Source of the DNA: Negativicutes bacterium
GTDB lineage: Bacteria; Bacillota_C; Negativicutes; Sporomusales_B; JARLHX01
NCBI GenBank assembly: GCA_031292015.1
Contig: JARLHY010000029.1
Location: forward strand, 1 to 16,384
Direction of reading: 5' to 3'
DNA length: 16,384 bases
Part shown: positions 1 through 7,258 of the stretch, one piece after another
Numbering within the stretch: position 1 is the first letter of the stretch
Layout: every line of letters begins with the position of its first letter
The notes under the pieces: model-generated
The model's database searches: none
The model's input: only the letters and a program-made list of their open reading frames with translations
Told to the model about the DNA's origin: nothing
Made by a program: the position numbers and the translations under genes

Positions 1-17
1 GAGCGGGAGGAACGACG

Positions 18-509
18 CTGATCATCATCTACTACTGCTTTGCCGGCGCCCACGCTTCGGTGGTGGCGGCGGCGATCCACTGCGGCCTGCTGTCGCAGCG
101 CCGCCTTCCGTCATATCAGGAGATGACGGCCCTGCCTTATTATGACCGCACTGACCCGAAACAAGTGGGTGAGCCGTATTTCATGGGCTGCGATGAACAT
201 CACAACAAGATCTACTTCATGGGTCTATGGAGTCAGCGCCAGAACCTGACGGCCTCTATCCGCTGCCTGTTGGACAGTGCCGGTGTGGACCGTTGTCAGT
301 ATTTGTTTCAGGATGCTTTTCCGCTGATTAATTTCTCCACTAAACTGGGGGGGCTTCTGTCCAAACGCTACCGGCTGACCTCCCTGGGACGCAAAATTAC
401 CGTATGGGGAATGAGGCGCCAGTATTGGCGGTTCGTGGAACTTGTGGCCAGGGTGAAAGCCGATCTGGACAGCAGCAGCAGTGATGCTGGAAAACCGAAA
501 ATGCCGTAA
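18..509 (+). CDS. DUF3189 family protein, start uncertain (possible CTG start)
   Basis: This is a small protein of unknown function, recognised by its N-terminal run IIIYYCFAGAHASVVAAAIH and by its length of about 160 residues, both typical of DUF3189 proteins of spore-forming Bacillota. The reading frame stays open to the left edge of the window, so the gene could begin outside it. However, GGAGG at 6-10 lies 7 nt before a CTG at 18 that begins exactly where family members begin (M-x-I-I-Y-x-C). I therefore place the start at CTG 18, giving 163 aa. A GTG at 60 would cut off the conserved N-terminus and is rejected. No signal peptide is seen, and the isoleucine-rich N-terminus looks like a first beta strand. 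A putative terminator follows. The family assignment is fairly sure, the start is not, and the function is unknown. Confidence 0.7.
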   Translation: MIIIYYCFAGAHASVVAAAIHCGLLSQRRLPSYQEMTALPYYDRTDPKQVGEPYFMGCDEHHNKIYFMGLWSQRQNLTASIRCLLDSAGVDRCQYLFQDAFPLINFSTKLGGLLSKRYRLTSLGRKITVWGMRRQYWRFVELVARVKADLDSSSSDAGKPKMP

Positions 510-510
510 G

Positions 511-558
511 TCGAGCCTGCAGCGCCTGGATATGCGCATATTGTAGGCTTCGATTTTT
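511..558 (+). terminator. Putative intrinsic terminator after the DUF3189 gene
   Basis: TCGAGCCTGCA (511-521) can pair with TGTAGGCTtCGA (542-553), with one G-U pair and one bulged T. An inner GCGC/GCGC hairpin (522-525 with 534-537) sits inside it. The outer stem is followed directly by TTTTT at 554-558. The stem is imperfect, so termination may be partial. Confidence 0.5.
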
Positions 559-694
559 GCCCGGCGGTCCCATACTCGGCTGTCGGCCATTGGAAAAAGT
601 GACCGCAGATCCCATTCTTTTCATGAATACAAGCGGCCGAAAGCAGGAAATAGGTGGTGAAAACGGAATACATAGTACCAGGGGTGAAGCCAAC

Positions 695-2002
695 TTGACT
701 GCTAAAGGACAAATATCGCGCGTTGCCGACGGCAGCATCGCCGCAGAACTGGAACTGGAACCCGGCGACAAAATTATCGCTGTGGACGACAGCCCGGTCA
801 ATGATATCATCGACCTGAGCTTCGCTCTGGCGGCGGAGTCGCTGGAACTGCTGGTAGAGAAAAAGGACGGCGAACAGCTGATTCTGGAAATCGACAAGGA
901 TTACGACGAAGACTTGGGCCTGGAATTCGAATCCGCAGTATTCGATCAGGTGCGGCAGTGCGCCAACCGATGCGTATTCTGCTTCGTGGATCAGATGCCC
1001 GCCGGACTGCGGCCGAGCCTATACGTGAAAGATGACGACTACCGGCTTTCTTTTTTGTACGGTAATTTTATTACCCTGACCAACCTCACCACAGCCGATA
1101 AAAAACGGATTCGGCAATTGCACCTGTCACCGCTTTATATTTCCGTTCATGTCACCGACGGTAAGCTGCGGGCCGCCATGCTCGGCAATCCCCGCGCCCG
1201 GGACATCATGCCGCAGTTGAAGGAACTCGCCGGCTATGGTGTCGAAATGCATACCCAGGTAGTTCTGTGCCCCGGTTGGAACGATGGACCGGCCCTCGGC
1301 AGAACCATCGCCGATTTGTGGTCACTTCGGCCGGACGTCCTTTCCCTGGCCATTGTCCCGGTAGGCATTACCCGACATCGTGAAGCTTGCCCACCGATGG
1401 AGACCTTCAGCCCCGCCGCAGCCGCCGCAGTCATTGAAACAGTGGCCAGCTGGCAGTCGACCTGCCGCCGGGAAACCGGCACAAGCTTCGTCTATCTGGC
1501 CGACGAATTCTATCTTGCGGCAGGTGTCCCTATTCCCAAATACGACACCTACGACGGGTTTCCCCAGCTGGAAAACGGTGTAGGCATTGTCCGCAGTTTT
1601 CTTCATGAATGGGCTGATCATGAATTTTCCGGCCCGGGCTATCGCGAGCCTCTGGCGCTGGATATAGTCTGCGGCGCCTCGGCCGCGAAAATCCTGCAGC
1701 CGCTGCTGGCGGCAGTGAATGTTCCCAACCTTACGGTTCGTCTGGTTCCTGTGGAAAATCGTTTTTTCGGTTCCACCGTCACCGTGACCGGCCTATTGAC
1801 CGGTCAGGATATCATCGACGCCCTCGCACAGCTCGGGGGGCGCCGGGACGGGGTAATCCTGCCAGGCATTGCTTTGCGCAAAGGCGAAAGCGTATTTCTG
1901 GACGGCGTCACCGTCGACGATGTTGCCGCCCGGACGGGAACAACAACACGTATTGCATATTTTGCCGCCGATCTTGCTCAGCACCTGGCGGAATGGAGGT
2001 AA
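695..2002 (+). CDS. DUF512 family PDZ / radical-SAM-like protein
   Basis: The 435-aa protein has the standard DUF512 (COG1625) layout. A short PDZ-like domain covers about residues 1-65 (GSIAAELELEPGDKIIAVDD). A CxxxCxxC cluster motif follows at C89, C93 and C96 (CANRCVFCFVDQMP), the pattern used by radical SAM enzymes to bind a 4Fe-4S cluster. The TIM-barrel part and a DUF512 C-terminal domain (from about residue 290) come after. The reaction is unknown; relatives are annotated as NifB/MoaA-type Fe-S oxidoreductases. I chose TTG 695 because AGGGGTG (680-686) lies 8 nt upstream and the protein then starts directly at the PDZ domain. Upstream in-frame starts such as TTG 557 add sequence that does not look like the family and overlaps the terminator. 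The stop codon overlaps the cobO ribosome binding site, so the two genes are translationally close. Confidence 0.88.
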   Translation: MTAKGQISRVADGSIAAELELEPGDKIIAVDDSPVNDIIDLSFALAAESLELLVEKKDGEQLILEIDKDYDEDLGLEFESAVFDQVRQCANRCVFCFVDQMPAGLRPSLYVKDDDYRLSFLYGNFITLTNLTTADKKRIRQLHLSPLYISVHVTDGKLRAAMLGNPRARDIMPQLKELAGYGVEMHTQVVLCPGWNDGPALGRTIADLWSLRPDVLSLAIVPVGITRHREACPPMETFSPAAAAAVIETVASWQSTCRRETGTSFVYLADEFYLAAGVPIPKYDTYDGFPQLENGVGIVRSFLHEWADHEFSGPGYREPLALDIVCGASAAKILQPLLAAVNVPNLTVRLVPVENRFFGSTVTVTGLLTGQDIIDALAQLGGRRDGVILPGIALRKGESVFLDGVTVDDVAARTGTTTRIAYFAADLAQHLAEWR

Positions 2003-2006
2003 CAGC

Positions 2007-2531
2007 ATGAAAGACTTGGGTTTAATTCAGGTATACACCGGTGACGGCAAAGGAAAAACTACAGCTAGTCTGGGTTTGGCTTTTCGCGCCTGCGGCCACG
2101 GTTTTAAGGTCTGCATGATCCAGTTTATGAAGGGGTCCGACAAGTACGGCGAAGTTCAGGCTGCCAAACTGCTGCCTGGGTTTAAACTCATCCAGTCCGG
2201 CCGTGATGAGTTTGTCGACTTGACTAACCCGGATCCTGTCGACCATCAGTTGGCTGAGGACGGCTGGAGTCTCGCCAAAACGGTCATTGAATCCGGCGAA
2301 TACGATATCGTCATCCTGGACGAAATCAATGTCGCCCTATCCTGCGGTTTGGTGGACACCGCTTCGGTGGTCGACTTTTTGACCTGTGCCCAGCGCAAGG
2401 TCGAAGTCATCCTGACCGGCCGGTATGCCCCGGCGGCGATTGTGGCCGCGGCTCATCTGGTGACCGAGATGCGCGAGATCAGGCATCCCTATAAACAAGG
2501 CGACGAGGCCCGCGAAGGAATCGATTTTTGA
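2007..2531 (+). CDS. cobO: Cob(I)yrinic acid a,c-diamide adenosyltransferase
   Basis: The enzyme transfers the 5'-deoxyadenosyl group of ATP to the cobalt of reduced corrinoids, making adenosylcobalamin or its precursors in the cytoplasm. The 174-aa protein is normal length for the CobA/CobO/BtuR family. It has the unusual P-loop GDGKGKTT at residues 12-19, a Walker-B-like IVILDEIN, and the family C-terminus (HPYKQGDEAREGIDF), where BtuR proteins carry a similar R-x-GI-[DE]-[FY] end. ATG 2007 is chosen for its GGAGGT (1995-2000) ribosome binding site; the frame extends further upstream but overlaps the DUF512 gene. Only 4 nt separate it from DUF512, so there is no room for its own B12 riboswitch. 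It may serve corrinoid salvage or synthesis, but no other cobalamin gene is adjacent. Confidence 0.93.
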   Translation: MKDLGLIQVYTGDGKGKTTASLGLAFRACGHGFKVCMIQFMKGSDKYGEVQAAKLLPGFKLIQSGRDEFVDLTNPDPVDHQLAEDGWSLAKTVIESGEYDIVILDEINVALSCGLVDTASVVDFLTCAQRKVEVILTGRYAPAAIVAAAHLVTEMREIRHPYKQGDEAREGIDF

Positions 2532-2548
2532 CGAACTAAGGATGATGG

Positions 2549-3874
2549 ATGATGAGTAAACCAATCGTGGCAATCGTCGGCCGGCCCAATGTCGGCAAAT
2601 CCACGCTGTTCAACCGTATCGCCAACAAGCGGGTTTCCATCGTGGAAGACATTCCCGGCGTAACCCGCGACCGGATCTACATGGACGCCGAGTGGCTGAA
2701 TCATGAATTTACCATGATCGACACCGGCGGGATCGAGCTTGAGAATGTCGACAAAATTTACACCTCCATGCGTCACCAGGCCCAGCTGGCGATGGAAGAG
2801 GCCGACGTGATTCTCTTCGTGGTGGACGGGAAAACCGGACTTACCACCGCTGACCAAGAGGTTGCCGGCCTGCTTCGCAATGCCCGCAAGCCTGTGTTGG
2901 TTGTGGTGAATAAAGTCGACAAACCGAAAGACAACACCGATATCTACGAATTCTACAACCTGGGGCTTGGAGAACCTATCGCCATTTCGGCTGCCAACCT
3001 GTTTAACCTCGGCGACCTCCTGGATCAGGTAGTGGAGGCCCTCCCCAAACAGGATGCCGCGGCTGAGGATGATGATGTCATCAAAGTTGCCATCATCGGT
3101 CGTCCCAATGTCGGTAAATCTTCGCTGGTGAACTCCCTTCTCGGGGAGGAACGGGTTATCGTCAGCGATATTCCCGGCACAACCCGTGACGCCATTGATA
3201 CATTTTACCGCAAAGACGATCTGCGGCTGATCCTGATCGATACCGCCGGAATGCGCCGCAAAGCCAAAATCGACCTGCCGGTGGAACGGTACAGCGTCAT
3301 CCGCTCCCTTCGGGCTGTGGACCGGGCTGACGTTGTCCTGATGCTGATCGACGCTGTCGACGGCGTCACCGAGCAGGACAAAAAAATTGCCGGCTACGCT
3401 CACGAAGCCGGTAAGGCCATAGTTATCGTTGTCAACAAATGGGATTTAATGGAAAAAGACAGTAAAACGACCCTGCGCTACACCGAAGCCATTCGCAGTG
3501 AACTGGCCTTTATGCAGTACGCACCGGTGGTGTTCATTTCTGCCCTCACCAAACAGCGCGTGACCCGCGTCATTGAGCTGGTCAAATATGTGGCCGAACA
3601 GCACGCCATGCGGATCGCCACCAGTGTTTTAAATCAAGTGGTGGAAGACGCCACGGCCATCAATCCGCCTCCCTCCGATCGGGGCCAGCGGCTAAAAATC
3701 TACTTTGCCACTCAGGCCAGCGTCAAACCGCCTACTTTTGTCTTTTTTGTCAACAACCCTGATACCATGCATTTTTCCTATCTGCGTTACTTGGAGAACA
3801 AGCTCAGGGAAGCCTTTGGTTTTGAAGGAACGCCTCTGAAATTGGTCGTGCGGGGGCGTAAAGAAGAAGAGTAG
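2549..3874 (+). CDS. der: Ribosome-assembly GTPase Der (EngA)
   Basis: Der is an essential GTPase with two G domains that helps mature the 50S ribosomal subunit. The 441-aa protein carries both domains. In the first, the P-loop GRPNVGKS is at residues 11-18, with DTGG (G3) and NKVD (G4). In the second, the same P-loop recurs, followed by DTAG and NKWD. The end (about residue 350 onward) matches the KH-like domain, including the [11 protein letters not shown] stretch. Length is typical. There are two adjacent ATG codons (2549 and 2552); AAGGA at 2537-2541 fits either. The gene follows cobO by 17 nt and precedes plsY, so it is probably cotranscribed with both. Confidence 0.97.
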   Translation: MMSKPIVAIVGRPNVGKSTLFNRIANKRVSIVEDIPGVTRDRIYMDAEWLNHEFTMIDTGGIELENVDKIYTSMRHQAQLAMEEADVILFVVDGKTGLTTADQEVAGLLRNARKPVLVVVNKVDKPKDNTDIYEFYNLGLGEPIAISAANLFNLGDLLDQVVEALPKQDAAAEDDDVIKVAIIGRPNVGKSSLVNSLLGEERVIVSDIPGTTRDAIDTFYRKDDLRLILIDTAGMRRKAKIDLPVERYSVIRSLRAVDRADVVLMLIDAVDGVTEQDKKIAGYAHEAGKAIVIVVNKWDLMEKDSKTTLRYTEAIRSELAFMQYAPVVFISALTKQRVTRVIELVKYVAEQHAMRIATSVLNQVVEDATAINPPPSDRGQRLKIYFATQASVKPPTFVFFVNNPDTMHFSYLRYLENKLREAFGFEGTPLKLVVRGRKEEE

Positions 3875-3905
3875 CTTCAGATTCTCAGCGCAGGGAAGTG
3901 ATGAA

Positions 3906-4517
3906 GTGGGATATGGTTTGATCTTTCTCTTTAGCTACCTGGTCGGTTCTATTCCCAACGGCTACCTTGTGGGAAAAATATATGGCATCGACATCCGCCA
4001 GTTCGGCAGTAAAAATATCGGGGCCACCAATATCTTCCGGGTGCTGGGACCCAAGCCGGCGTTTTGGGTCTTCCTCACCGACGCCGCCAAAGGGGTCGCC
4101 GGCGTATTCATCGGCCAGGCCGTTTTCGATTTGCCCGCGGCAGCGCTTCTTGGCGGCATCGGGGCCATCGCCGGGCATAACTGGTCTGTTTTCCTCGGGT
4201 TTAAGGGCGGCAGGGGGGTTGCTACCGCTCTTGGAGTTATCGCCGTTCTTGTACCTAAAGTAACTGTCATCGTCTTTTTGGTTTGGGCCGTCATCGTTTA
4301 TATCACCCGCTATGTTTCCCTCGGTTCCATTATCGCGGCGCTGGTAGCCCCTCCGCTGATCTGGCTGTTCGGGGAAAGAACCGAGTATCTTTATTTCGGC
4401 GTTGTTGCCGCCTTTTTCGTCATCGCCAGGCACAGACCCAACATCCAGCGCCTGCTGAAGGGCGAGGAACTGAAGATCAAGGCAGGCAGTCTCACCGGCG
4501 GGAAAAAGGAGCAGTAA
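3906..4517 (+). CDS. plsY: Glycerol-3-phosphate acyltransferase PlsY
   Basis: PlsY is a membrane enzyme that moves the acyl group of acyl-phosphate to the sn-1 position of glycerol 3-phosphate, the first committed step of phospholipid synthesis in most bacteria. The 203-aa protein is largely hydrophobic with several membrane segments. It shows the three PlsY motifs: GSIPNGYLVGK near the N-terminus, GSKNIGATNIFRVLG (about residues 35-49), and GHNWSVFLGFKGGRGVAT in the middle. Start is GTG 3906 with AGGGA (3892-3896) 9 nt upstream; an ATG at 3901 lies in another frame and meets a stop after six codons. The gpsA gene, which makes its glycerol 3-phosphate substrate, begins 4 nt after the stop. 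Confidence 0.96.
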   Translation: MGYGLIFLFSYLVGSIPNGYLVGKIYGIDIRQFGSKNIGATNIFRVLGPKPAFWVFLTDAAKGVAGVFIGQAVFDLPAAALLGGIGAIAGHNWSVFLGFKGGRGVATALGVIAVLVPKVTVIVFLVWAVIVYITRYVSLGSIIAALVAPPLIWLFGERTEYLYFGVVAAFFVIARHRPNIQRLLKGEELKIKAGSLTGGKKEQ

Positions 4518-4521
4518 ACCA

Positions 4522-5547
4522 TTGAAAATATCGATCATCGGCGCCGGAGGCTGGGGAACGGCCATCGCCTGCATGGCGGGACAAAGGCAGCCTGCGGTGA
4601 CCTTATGGGCCAGAAATGAGCTTATGGCACGGGAGTTGGCCGGAGCCAGAGAAAATCTCCGCTATCTGCCGGGAGTACGACTGCCGGAATCGGTGGCTGT
4701 AACCGCCGATATGGCTGCGACTGTCCAGGGCGCCGACATGGTGATCATCGCTACGCCATCCCACGCGGTGCGGGAGACCGCCGCCAGGCTGGCTGGAGTT
4801 ATCGGACCGGAATGCATCGTCGTGTCTGCCGCCAAGGGGCTGGAAGTGGGCTCGCTGAAGCGGATGTCGGAAGTAATCGCCGAAGAAATACCTTTTGTCG
4901 CCGATACCGTTGTGGCGATATCAGGACCGAACCACGCCGAGGAAGTCGGGCGCCGGCAGCCCAGCGCGGCCGTGGCGGCGTCTTGCTCCCGCTATGCCGC
5001 GGAAACCGTGCAGGAAGCCCTGATGCTGCCTTACTTCCGGGTGTACACCAACCCGGATATCATCGGCGTGGAGTTGGGGGGCGCCCTGAAAAACATTATC
5101 GCCCTCGGAGCGGGGATCGCTGACGGACTGGGCTTTGGCGACAACGCCAAAGCCGCTTTCATGACCAGAGGACTGGCCGAAATCGCTCGCCTGGGGGTGG
5201 CCATGTTGGCTAAGCCTTCGACCTTTGCCGGGCTTTCCGGCGTCGGCGACCTCATCGCCACCTGCACATCAAGACACAGCCGTAACCGGCGGGCAGGTGC
5301 TCTTCTCGCCGAAGGAAAGTGTCTGCGTGAGGTTGAATCCGCAAATGGCATGGTGGTGGAAGGAATCCGCTCGGCGCTGGCTGCTCATGAACTCGCCGGG
5401 CGGCATAATGTCGAAATGCCCATCACCGAGCAGATTTACCGGGTACTGTATCAGGCCACCAGTCCCAAAGAAGCGGTAACCGAGCTGCTGTCGAGGGGCC
5501 GCACCCACGAAGTGGAAGAAGTCGCCGATATCATTCACTGGCGATAA
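4522..5547 (+). CDS. gpsA: NAD(P)-dependent glycerol-3-phosphate dehydrogenase GpsA
   Basis: The enzyme reduces dihydroxyacetone phosphate to sn-glycerol 3-phosphate in the cytoplasm, supplying the backbone that PlsY acylates. The 341-aa protein starts with the dinucleotide-binding loop GAGGWGTA (residues 7-14), continues with VVSAAKGLE and ISGPNHAEEV, and has the catalytic-lysine segment GGALKNIIALGAGIADGL, all diagnostic of GpsA. Start is TTG 4522, placed by the conserved MKISIIGAGGWGTA beginning and by AGGAG (4507-4511) upstream. It is the last gene of the block and is followed 3 nt later by an intrinsic terminator. Confidence 0.96.
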   Translation: MKISIIGAGGWGTAIACMAGQRQPAVTLWARNELMARELAGARENLRYLPGVRLPESVAVTADMAATVQGADMVIIATPSHAVRETAARLAGVIGPECIVVSAAKGLEVGSLKRMSEVIAEEIPFVADTVVAISGPNHAEEVGRRQPSAAVAASCSRYAAETVQEALMLPYFRVYTNPDIIGVELGGALKNIIALGAGIADGLGFGDNAKAAFMTRGLAEIARLGVAMLAKPSTFAGLSGVGDLIATCTSRHSRNRRAGALLAEGKCLREVESANGMVVEGIRSALAAHELAGRHNVEMPITEQIYRVLYQATSPKEAVTELLSRGRTHEVEEVADIIHWR

Positions 5548-5550
5548 TAC

Positions 5551-5572
5551 AAAGGCCGAAAGGCCTTTTTTT
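5551..5572 (+). terminator. Intrinsic terminator after gpsA
   Basis: AAAGGCC (5551-5557) and GGCCTTT (5562-5568) form a perfect 7-bp stem closed by a GAAA tetraloop. Seven T residues (5566-5572) form the tail. It ends the housekeeping operon and insulates it from the lacI-type gene. Confidence 0.9.
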
Positions 5573-5617
5573 ATCGCATGTGTTCCAGGCCACGACTGCG
5601 TGAGCAAAACTCCGCCA

Positions 5618-5646
5618 TTGACCGCCGCAGTGAACTCTGCTATAAT
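5618..5646 (+). promoter_or_regulatory. Sigma-A promoter of the LacI-family gene
   Basis: TTGACC (5618-5623) and a perfect TATAAT (5641-5646) are separated by exactly 17 nt. The predicted transcription start is about 5652-5654, inside the operator at 5651-5666. The resulting leader is about 145 nt long. Confidence 0.85.
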
Positions 5647-5650
5647 CGTC

Positions 5651-5666
5651 TTGGAAACGTTTCCAA
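5651..5666. promoter_or_regulatory. LacI-family operator O1 (autoregulatory)
   Basis: TTGGAAACGTTTCCAA is a perfect 16-bp palindrome with the central CG usual for LacI-family sites. It lies 4 bp after the -10 box and covers the predicted transcription start, so bound repressor should block initiation. The same 16 bp recur at 6970-6985. It is close to a CcpA cre site, but the G and C at positions 3 and 12 of the 14-bp core depart from the cre consensus (A/T there). The local LacI protein is therefore the better candidate. Confidence 0.85.
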
Positions 5667-5685
5667 TAATTTTTCAATAACGCAG

Positions 5686-5785
5686 CAGGCAGCGCTTTTG
5701 TTGATGTCATGACTCTGTGCCGCAGCCTGTTGGACAACGACGGTGTACGTCTTGTCCATTGTATTTTGACCAAAATACGTAATGG
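5686..5785 (+). promoter_or_regulatory. Structured leader of the LacI-family gene: three consecutive inverted repeats
   Basis: Three stem-forming repeats lie in the predicted leader. (a) CAGGCAGCG (5686-5694) pairs with CGCAGCCTG (5721-5729) with one mismatch. (b) TGGACAA-c-GAC (5731-5741) pairs with GTC-TTGTCCA (5749-5758), 10 bp with one bulge. (c) CCATT-GTATTTTG (5756-5768) pairs with CAAAATAC-gt-AATGG (5771-5785), 13 bp with a 2-nt bulge. Stems b and c share 5756-5758, so their full forms compete. Stem c ends 1-2 nt before the AAGGAA ribosome binding site (5787-5792). It may tune translation, or its 18-bp DNA core (5761-5778) may be another protein site. Function is inferred only. Confidence 0.5.
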
Positions 5786-5797
5786 CAAGGAATATTT

Positions 5798-6826
5798 ATG
5801 AAACTGACCATCAAAGACATCGCCAAGAAAAGCGGCCATTCCTGCTCCACCGTGTCGCGGGTCTTGAATGACAGCCCATTTGTCAGCGAAAAAACCCGGG
5901 CCCGGGTCAAAAAAGTCATCGAAGACATGGATTTCCGCCCAAATCATGTTGCCCGGGGTTTGGTGAAAGGGCAGATGAACATCGTGGTATGCATTATCGG
6001 TGACCGCTGGAATCCATTTTACGCCGAGCTCTTTTCGGCGGCGGAAGAAGTCCTGAACAGAGAGGGCTTTCTCGCCGTTCTTTGCTATACGAACTACGAA
6101 CCTGTCAAGGAAGAGAAATATCTTGAGGCCGCCCTGGAGAATAATTTCGCCGGAGTCATCATGGTGACTGCGCCGGAAACCCAGCAACTGGCCGAAAACC
6201 TGGCCAAACTTGACTGTCCGGTGGTCCTGGCCAACCGCTACCTTGCTTCCGTACCCACCGATGTGGTCCTGATGGATAACTACCACGGCGGCTATATCGC
6301 CACCCGCCACCTGATCGACCTCGGTCACCGCCGGATTGCGCACTGGGCCGGTCCGGACAACTCCACCGCTAGCCGCGACCGGGTCCGGGGCTATCGGGAA
6401 GCCATGCGCGAGGCCGGGCTGGAGGTCAGAGAGGGCGACATCCTCAAAGGCAACCTGCTGGAGTCCGAGGGTTATCAGTTCGCCTGCGAGCTGCTGAATA
6501 ATCCCCGGGATGTCACCGCCGTCTTCTGCGGCAACGACATGATGGCCAGCGGGGTGGTCAGGGCCTATTCCGAACATGGCAAAAGGATACCGCAAGACAT
6601 GAGCGTGATCGGTTTTGACGATTCCCCGGTCGCGGTAAGCGGCCCGGTAAAATTGACCACAGTGCGCCAGCATCCGGAGGCTATGGGCCAAACGGCAGCC
6701 GATTTGGTGCTGAACCGCATGACCAATAAAGATCAGCCTCATCGTAAGGTCGTCTTTTCCCCGGAACTTGTGGTCCGCGACAGCGCCGCTCCCTGTCGTT
6801 CTTGTCAGCCTCCTGCAGCGGAATAA
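5798..6826 (+). CDS. LacI-family transcriptional repressor
   Basis: The 342-aa protein has the standard LacI/PurR layout. An N-terminal helix-turn-helix spans about residues 3-25 (LTIKDIAKKSGHSCSTVSRV), followed by a hinge helix at 47-55 (RPNHVARGL). A periplasmic-binding-protein-like sensor domain runs from about residue 60 to the end, with the familiar FCGNDMMASGVVRAY and DMSVIGFDDSPVA segments. Start ATG 5798 has AAGGAA (5787-5792) upstream. The gene has its own promoter with an operator at +1 and its own terminator. An identical operator lies at the start of the downstream catabolic operon, so it very likely represses itself and that operon until an inducer, probably the pathway substrate or an intermediate, binds. 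The last residues (CRSCQPPAAE), with two cysteines, are not typical of the family. The ligand cannot be predicted. Confidence 0.93.
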   Translation: MKLTIKDIAKKSGHSCSTVSRVLNDSPFVSEKTRARVKKVIEDMDFRPNHVARGLVKGQMNIVVCIIGDRWNPFYAELFSAAEEVLNREGFLAVLCYTNYEPVKEEKYLEAALENNFAGVIMVTAPETQQLAENLAKLDCPVVLANRYLASVPTDVVLMDNYHGGYIATRHLIDLGHRRIAHWAGPDNSTASRDRVRGYREAMREAGLEVREGDILKGNLLESEGYQFACELLNNPRDVTAVFCGNDMMASGVVRAYSEHGKRIPQDMSVIGFDDSPVAVSGPVKLTTVRQHPEAMGQTAADLVLNRMTNKDQPHRKVVFSPELVVRDSAAPCRSCQPPAAE

Positions 6827-6851
6827 AATCCTGTATGCCAATATTGACGAC

Positions 6852-6888
6852 AAAACCCCTGGAAACGTAGTGATTTCCAGGGGTTTTT
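6852..6888 (+). terminator. Strong intrinsic terminator after the LacI-family gene
   Basis: A perfect 14-bp stem, AAAACCCCTGGAAA (6852-6865) with TTTCCAGGGGTTTT (6874-6887), encloses an 8-nt loop and runs into TTTTT (6884-6888). The stem is U-rich on one side and A-rich on the other, so it could act in both directions. Confidence 0.92.
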
Positions 6889-6935
6889 ATTGTGTTATAA
6901 GGCGGCGGGATCTACGAATATTATGAATATTCTGG

Positions 6936-6964
6936 TTGACTGAGGGAAAAATCGTTGCTATACT
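6936..6964 (+). promoter_or_regulatory. Sigma-A promoter of the catabolic operon
   Basis: TTGACT (6936-6941) and TATACT (6959-6964) are separated by exactly 17 nt. The predicted start is near 6971, inside the operator at 6970-6985. No other good promoter is seen before the first operon gene. Confidence 0.85.
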
Positions 6965-6968
6965 TTTA

Positions 6969-6986
6969 ATTGGAAACGTTTCCAAT
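6969..6986. promoter_or_regulatory. LacI-family operator O2 of the catabolic operon
   Basis: The same 16 bp as O1, extended to an 18-bp perfect palindrome (ATTGGAAACGTTTCCAAT). It starts 4 bp after the -10 box and covers the predicted transcription start. O1 and O2 are 1319 bp apart, centre to centre. The identity of site and placement ties the upstream LacI gene to this operon. Confidence 0.88.
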
Positions 6987-7093
6987 AATTATTCCAAATA
7001 CGGTTTGTTAGTTAGCTCCTATTTCAGGATAAGGATGTTTGTGAACAATTGCACCTACTGGCAATCCTGATCTCCTGACACGCACTACTATAT

Positions 7094-7109
7094 GTGGAAC
7101 CGTTTTCAA
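7094..7109. promoter_or_regulatory. Degenerate LacI operator-like site O3
   Basis: GTGGAACCGTTTTCAA matches 13 of 16 positions of the O1/O2 operator and keeps the central CG. It lies about 125 bp downstream of O2 and could be an auxiliary site for cooperative binding, but the match may be chance. Confidence 0.3.
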
Positions 7110-7194
7110 AACCGACAAGAGACAATCAGTCAACGACCAGGGAAAGGAGAGTGGTAGATATTATCCGACGGTAACCCGGACTACACCGCCTTTA

Positions 7195-7258
7195 CGCCAG
7201 GAACGGCTCTGGCGGCTTAGCGTTGCCAGCTGCAAACGGTGTACGCATCTGGCTTTTT
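7195..7258 (+). promoter_or_regulatory. Possible transcription attenuator in the operon leader
   Basis: Four segments alternate: GCCAG (7196-7200), CTGGC (7209-7213), GCCAG (7225-7229), CTGGC (7249-7253), then TTTTT (7254-7258). Pairing 1:2 gives a 6-bp stem, and 3:4 gives an 8-bp stem with one mismatch followed by the T run, i.e. terminator-like. Pairing 2:3 (7209-7216 with 7222-7229) gives 8 bp with two G-U pairs and a 5-nt loop, and would exclude the terminator. The 1:2/3:4 versus 2:3 layout is that of classical attenuators. The stems are short, so this is a hypothesis. Confidence 0.4.

Noticed and set aside
1950..2006. A B12 riboswitch in front of cobO
   Set aside because: Only 4 nt separate cobO from the preceding gene, so there is no space for one.
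2489..3403. A 304-codon open frame on the minus strand opposite der
   Set aside because: It is antisense to highly conserved GTPase domains, has low-complexity His/Asp-rich sequence and no convincing ribosome binding site.
5651..5666. Reading the operator palindromes as CcpA cre sites
   Set aside because: Two core positions do not fit the cre consensus, and the same exact site flanks a local LacI-family gene at both promoters, which favours local control.
5531..6853. A 440-codon open frame on the minus strand opposite the LacI-family gene
   Set aside because: It runs over the gpsA end, a terminator, a promoter and the whole LacI gene, has no family-like sequence, and is explained by codon bias of the + strand gene.
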